64,000 nucleotides of DNA from the NCBI RefSeq assembly GCF_022201045.2, contig NC_068558.1, forward strand, positions 43,427,001 to 43,491,000, given 5' to 3'. The notes beneath the pieces were generated by a model that made no database searches, was not told the origin of the DNA, and saw only the letters and a program-made list of their open reading frames with translations. The position numbers and the translations under genes are program-made. The DNA is from Citrus sinensis. Lineage: Eukaryota; Streptophyta; Magnoliopsida; Sapindales; Rutaceae. Of this stretch, positions 59,352 through 64,000 are shown piece by piece. How positions within the stretch are numbered: position 1 is the stretch's first letter; every line of letters begins with the position of its first letter.

Positions 59352-61140
59352 TGATCTGCAAAGGTATGATTATCTATCTGTTTAACTTAGTTTTTCATTA
59401 TATGCAAGCATGTTCGTCAATATTGTCAGATTAGCGATAATAGAGCTTATTGAATTAGGGAATTATAGAATATCTTTATGTCCAACTGTTAAATCCTGAG
59501 TGACTGGCTATTGGTAGAATCTCCTTGTGATTGTCTGCTCTCTGCAAGTAACACAGTGACTTTTAATTCTGGGTAATGTTAGCATGTAAGTTGTTTCACG
59601 GGCATCTTAGTACTGCATATTAGTTTTATGCCGGTGTTTCTTTGCTGTTTTAATGTATACCCTTTCAAAGTGATTCTCTCATGTCTAGTTTTTCTCGGCA
59701 GCTCTTCCTTTGTTTTATTTTCAAACAATTAACTTTTTCTACTTTGTTTTATTATTATTTTTTTTTCAGTACTTAACTATGAGAGAAAACTAAGCTGCCC
59801 AGGAGCACACCTTGAATTGTAGGAATCTGATTTTTATGATGGTTCATACCACAATCATGAGTGAGAGTGACGCTGAAACTGCAGACTGCATTTGGTACTC
59901 TTTTTTGCGTTATTGACATCTATTTTGTTGCTATTTGGACATTACAGCTCTGAGCTCATGGTAATCTGTATATTTCTTTATTCATCAAAATGCATTGTGG
60001 GTAATTATCAGGTCATTATGCTAGCACCACAACAATCAGTCAAATCACCACAATCATAACTGCTTCCTCTATCTTCTCCCGTTGCAAATTTGCTCTCTAT
60101 GTCCATTACAAGCACCTTTGCGAAGTGACTTGTGTTTTTTGGTTACAACAGCCATTAGACAACAGCCAATTGGCACTGGTTTTCTGAAAAGCTGGATGAG
60201 TGTTATTATCAGCACCCTGCACCACCAATATTTTCACACTGAAAATATTGTCCTGTTTTGGTTTGTTTTCATTTCTGTCTTCAAGAAATTTCTGCCCCTT
60301 GATCTAGGAATCACTTAGTAATTTCTGTTTCAATAACTAAATGTGTGATTATTGCTTCATTTTAATTAGTTAGTGTACTCTTGTAATATCCTTTCATTTC
60401 AATCATAACCATCATGCGAATTACAGCTGCATTTGTGCTAATGTTCCCCAAGCTAGCATTCTAGAACATTGTATTTGTATATATATAATAGGATTGATAG
60501 CCTGTTGCCATGATTTGGAGTTGGCATAACAATTTTAGGTAGTCAAATAATCCAATGGACAGGGGCTCTACTCGGCCATGAAGAGCCGGTTGGTGTTTTT
60601 GAAGGGCTTGGACAGTAGTTCCTATAAGAGTGGATCTTTTAACACCCCTCCAAAATGCTTATGACGCCCTTTTTCAATTTTATTTTCTAAAAATACTCAA
60701 TTTAATTTATACAATACAAAATCACAAATTAAAAATCAATCATCTTGCCATAAAACTTCACACTATGAAGAGAATTTTTTAATATATAAAAGAGATGCAA
60801 ATCCTAAAATCTTAAATTATTTTCTTATTACATAGTTTTTACCTCCATAGTACTAAATTATCACAAATTTCTAAATCTTTAAATAGTTTTTCAATTAAAA
60901 TTTAAAATATAAATATATATTATGAAGTGAGGAGGGTGAAAAGGTTTCTAAAAAGATAACTTATTATTTAATTGAATTTTCATTCAAAATAAGATATGAA
61001 TTCATTTGTCTTTGGTTGTTAGATAATTTTATTTAAAGGAGGCTTTGTGAGGAATTTTCCTTTTTTGGTAAGGGGTTTTATGAGGAATTTAAAAGTGTGT
61101 CAAAGAGACCTACTCTAGCAGATTTGTCCTTTCATAATTT
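59352..61140. other. 3' region of the Cys-array gene and intergenic DNA
   Basis: The first ~0.6 kb has T-rich and mixed-composition DNA consistent with a long or spliced 3' untranslated region. After about 60.6 kb it turns AT-rich. No further coding exon is recognised. Confidence 0.4.
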
Positions 61141-61145
61141 TTTTT

Positions 61146-62646
61146 CTCAGAGCTATTGGCACCCTTCAAAAATCCTCTTAAAATCCCCACTTTTGTATGT
61201 ACCCTTTTTTAAGCCTAAGATGCAAGACTTTTTTTTTTTTTTTTTTTTTTATTTACCAAATCTTGGCACATGCATCCAATGGAGGAAAAAAAAAAAAATG
61301 CAACAAGAGGTTGATTATCAGCAATTGAATCGCCAATTTTTGTTTATAATTTGTTGTATACCTGCATGAATTAATTGTAAGTATGGTAATGTACATCCTT
61401 ATGCTTCCAGTCTCCTGTTTAAACACTGAACAAGAGAAAAATCTTAAAAAGAGAATATTCACTGTTCACCATCATACAAATTTCATTCGCTTTTCTGTTT
61501 CAAGATTTCTTTTTTTGTTTTGAACTCCCAATTTCACTAGAGTTTTTGTTTTAACCACCACTCCTACATTTCATAAGTGTAATAATCTATTTCTTTATCT
61601 TTGCCCCCACTTCTTTTCTTCTATAAATTCAAGCAGAGAGACTCCACTATTTCTGGAATTGAAGAAGGGTATTTAGGGAATTAACGTAGATTTTATTGGG
61701 AAAAAAAGCGATTTCTTTTAAAAGGGTGAGGCTATTTGAACCCATAATTTTACTAATTAAACTTGTTTTCTCAATAAATCCACCATTAAAATTTAGATAT
61801 TAGATTTTTACTACATATACCCTATAAAAATCTAAAAAATAACCTCAACTAAAATATTATTCTTTTTATTTTTTTTACACCCATTATTAACTTCTCTATT
61901 TTTACTTGGTCAGTCTCTGTAGCCTCTCCAAAACAGGTAATTTCTTTTTCTAACTTCCTGTAGAGTTCAATTTCTTTTTAATTAATTGACAAGAGATTAA
62001 AGCCTAAACATGGGCCATCTTCTTAAAACCCATGACAAATTGAACTTTTTTTGTTTTCTCCCGCCCTTGTGGTTTTGTTTCATATATAATAATAATACTA
62101 TCGGCTTTATCGAACGGATTTTAATATAAAATAACGTCTTCATAGTGTAGGGTAAGAACATGACATACAAGAAATCTAGCAGCTGTGCCTGTAATTGTTC
62201 TTTGCTTTGTTTCTTAATTACCAGAATTTGAAGTTTATGTAAAGAAGAAGAGAAGAAAAAAAAAAAAAAAAAAAGCAACGTCAAGTTCTTTCTTAAGTAA
62301 AACCTACAAAGAGAATTATAGTTCTTTGTTTTGGGAATTCTTCTATAAACTAGTTTACATTTTTTTTTATTTTTCATTAATGAATCCATAGGCATCAGAG
62401 AAAGAGTAGATATGGTTTATCGAAAAATGGGTATAATTAAATTACAGTTTTTATTTGTTTAAATTTTATTGTTCTTTATGTGATTTTATTTAAGGATAAA
62501 TTAATAATTAAAAATTTTGTTGAGTGATGGGTACAAAGAGCAAATTAATGGGTTCAAATAGCTTCACCCCTTCTAAAATTATTTGAGGGGTACAGTGAGA
62601 AAAAGGGGTTTTAAGAGGATTACCGAGGGGTGCTAGTAGCACTTCT
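61146..62646. mobile_element. Nested inverted-repeat elements (outer ~1.5 kb, inner ~0.86 kb)
   Basis: Outer pair: GCTATTGGCACCCTTC, AATCCTCTTAAAA and GTACCC at 61152-61204 face the complement of the segment at 62566-62646, which reads GCTACTAGCACCCCTC, AATCCTCTTAAAA and GTACCC. Inner pair: GGGTGAGGCTATTTGAACCCA at 61723-61743 faces TGGGTTCAAATAGCTTCACCCC at 62550-62571. The inner element is bordered by TTTTAAAA and TTCTAAAA, a 7-of-8 match that could be an old hAT-type target duplication. No transposase frame is present. Confidence 0.55.
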
Positions 62647-64000
62647 CTTTAGCGAGTGTTCGATTGAAAAAATTTGGGTTTTCGCTCTGGGGCGGAATTT
62701 GGCTTTGGTTCAGACCTAAGCACTTGTTAATTGGACTCGTCCAAAAGAGAAATTGGGCTTGGAGTGTAGCCGGCGTCGCCGGTCACTATGAATTTGAAGC
62801 TAATGGGCTACGCTGATATGATTGAGTAGCTGTCATCATGCGATGACAATATTTGACGCTTTTAGAAATTGATTTTCGCAAGCCACACAATTCCTCCAAA
62901 ATATTAAATTCTTATCTTGGCTGCTTGGAACTTGGGCCCCTATTCTAGTAAAACTAAAGCAGTGTTTTCTGACTTGCAAATGAATTTATCTATTTTGACA
63001 AAACGTTATCATAGACGAATCATTTTCCTGTCAAAATTCTGGGATTCCAAGTCCAATTTGGGTTTTTTGAAATAAGATTTTATTACTAGTAGACCAATGT
63101 TATCTCCAAATCACCTCGCATCAAGCAGTTTACAGACAAGTTTTGCAAGTTGAGTGGTGTGAACTGTGAAGCAAACTATCTAAATGATATTGGTTCCTGG
63201 TCCAAAATGTTAAAGAGTCAGATTGTTTTTTTTTATAAGAAACTAGAAATTGTATTAGCGCAAAAGACTTGAAAACTCATAATGGACAAGCTGTCCGTTG
63301 ACAAAACAGAAACTAGGACTGCTTGTTGCTCAATACAAAAGGCAATTTAAAATCGGATCGTCGACAGCGAAAGTTTGTTTAGCCGTCATTGTTGACATTC
63401 ACAGAGAAAAACAACAGCCGCAGCAAGAACAACGACAACGGCACGCATTATTAGACAAACCATACCAAAGAAAAATCAAACAATAAAAACGTGGTGGGCA
63501 GAAGTGCAGGCCAGAGTTGAAATCTCACTTTGCGTCTGTCATCATTGGCTGTTGCCACGTTCGGTTCATTCTGGCCACTGTCTTGGTCAAAACAGACTCA
63601 TTAAATTCTCACCAAGATTATTATTAACATCAGATTGCAGATGTCATGTATCTTTCCAAAGTAAACTCAGACACAGCCAGCTCAAGAGGAAACTGCGAGG
63701 AAGCTGCATTGACAGCAACTGAAAGAAAACTTTCATTTCCTTTTTTCCAAAGCACGGGCATGTCCGACAATAGATTAACATCAAAGCTGTGTCTGAGTCA
63801 ACATTGCCCTTTCCGTCACATAAAGAAACCAAAAAACGGGGCTATGTCGACAACTGCCGAAAGGGCCCCAAAAAAAACATAAAAAAATGTACGTTTAATT
63901 ACCTCACATTCCAGGAAATTGGCACAGTGTGGAAAAGAAGAAAAAAAAAAGAAGAAAAAGGTGGGACTGGAAATTACATTTAGTGTGCGTGCCACTTGTC
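62647..64000. other. Right-end region, no recognised gene
   Basis: Composition is more balanced than in the transposon zone. Several short frames exist on both strands, such as around 63298-63486 and 63644-63882, but none resembles a known family or shows a convincing splice partner. It may be the flank of a gene outside the window. Confidence 0.4.

Noticed and set aside
61997..62395. 132-codon minus-strand frame
   Set aside because: It crosses poly-A/T runs, has a Phe homopolymer and lies inside the nested repeat elements.
1..64000. tRNA, rRNA, CRISPR, bacterial operon or integrated virus
   Set aside because: A read-through of both strands found no cloverleaf with a proper B box, no rRNA-like block, no spaced direct repeats of CRISPR type, and no reverse transcriptase, integrase or viral structural frame.

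Overview
The window is nuclear DNA from a flowering plant, most likely a eudicot. Genes are split by AT-rich introns with GT-AG borders, intergenic DNA is AT-rich and full of (TA)n runs and short transposon remnants, and every recognisable product belongs to a plant family. A woody rosid such as Citrus would fit, but that is an inference from gene style and was not tested. I find no bacterial operon, CRISPR array, rRNA, tRNA or virus.

Nine genes can be modelled, eight with family assignments. From left to right: DWARF27-type beta-carotene isomerase (525-4356, +, 6 exons); a LONGIFOLIA/TRM microtubule-array protein (9476-12993, -, 4 exons); a double-Agenet plus ENT chromatin reader (28457-30239, +); a heterotrimeric G-protein gamma subunit (31250-33743, -, 4 exons); an AMT2-type ammonium transporter (35081-36908, -, 3 exons); the plastid MPBQ/MSBQ methyltransferase VTE3 (40717-43266, +, 3 exons); an SR-type cyclophilin of the CYP63/CYP95 group (44454-49094, -, 13 exons); a calmodulin-like EF-hand protein (54224-55068, +, 4 exons); and an intronless gene of unknown function with regularly spaced cysteines (58743-59351, +). 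Exon borders were placed by hand from splice signals, reading phase and family continuity.

The genes do not form a pathway; this is an ordinary euchromatic neighbourhood. D27 (strigolactone precursor synthesis) and VTE3 (plastoquinone and tocopherol) are plastid enzymes, AMT2 and the G-gamma subunit act at the plasma membrane, and the cyclophilin and Agenet-ENT proteins are probably nuclear.

The space between genes is mostly transposon-derived. The clearest elements are a 1.2-kb hAT element with a perfect 8-bp target duplication (39014-40209) and a 714-bp almost fully palindromic PIF/Harbinger-like MITE with TAA duplications (50044-50757). There is also a long-TIR element flanked by ~150-bp direct repeats just upstream of the last gene (57303-58640), and nested inverted-repeat elements at 61.1-62.65 kb. 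AT-rich minisatellite blocks lie near 21.8-24.3 kb. Nothing in the window looks like a wholly new multi-gene system. The best leads are the cysteine-array protein with a transposon-derived upstream region, the large hairpin MITE beside the cyclophilin promoter, and the GC-AG intron in D27.
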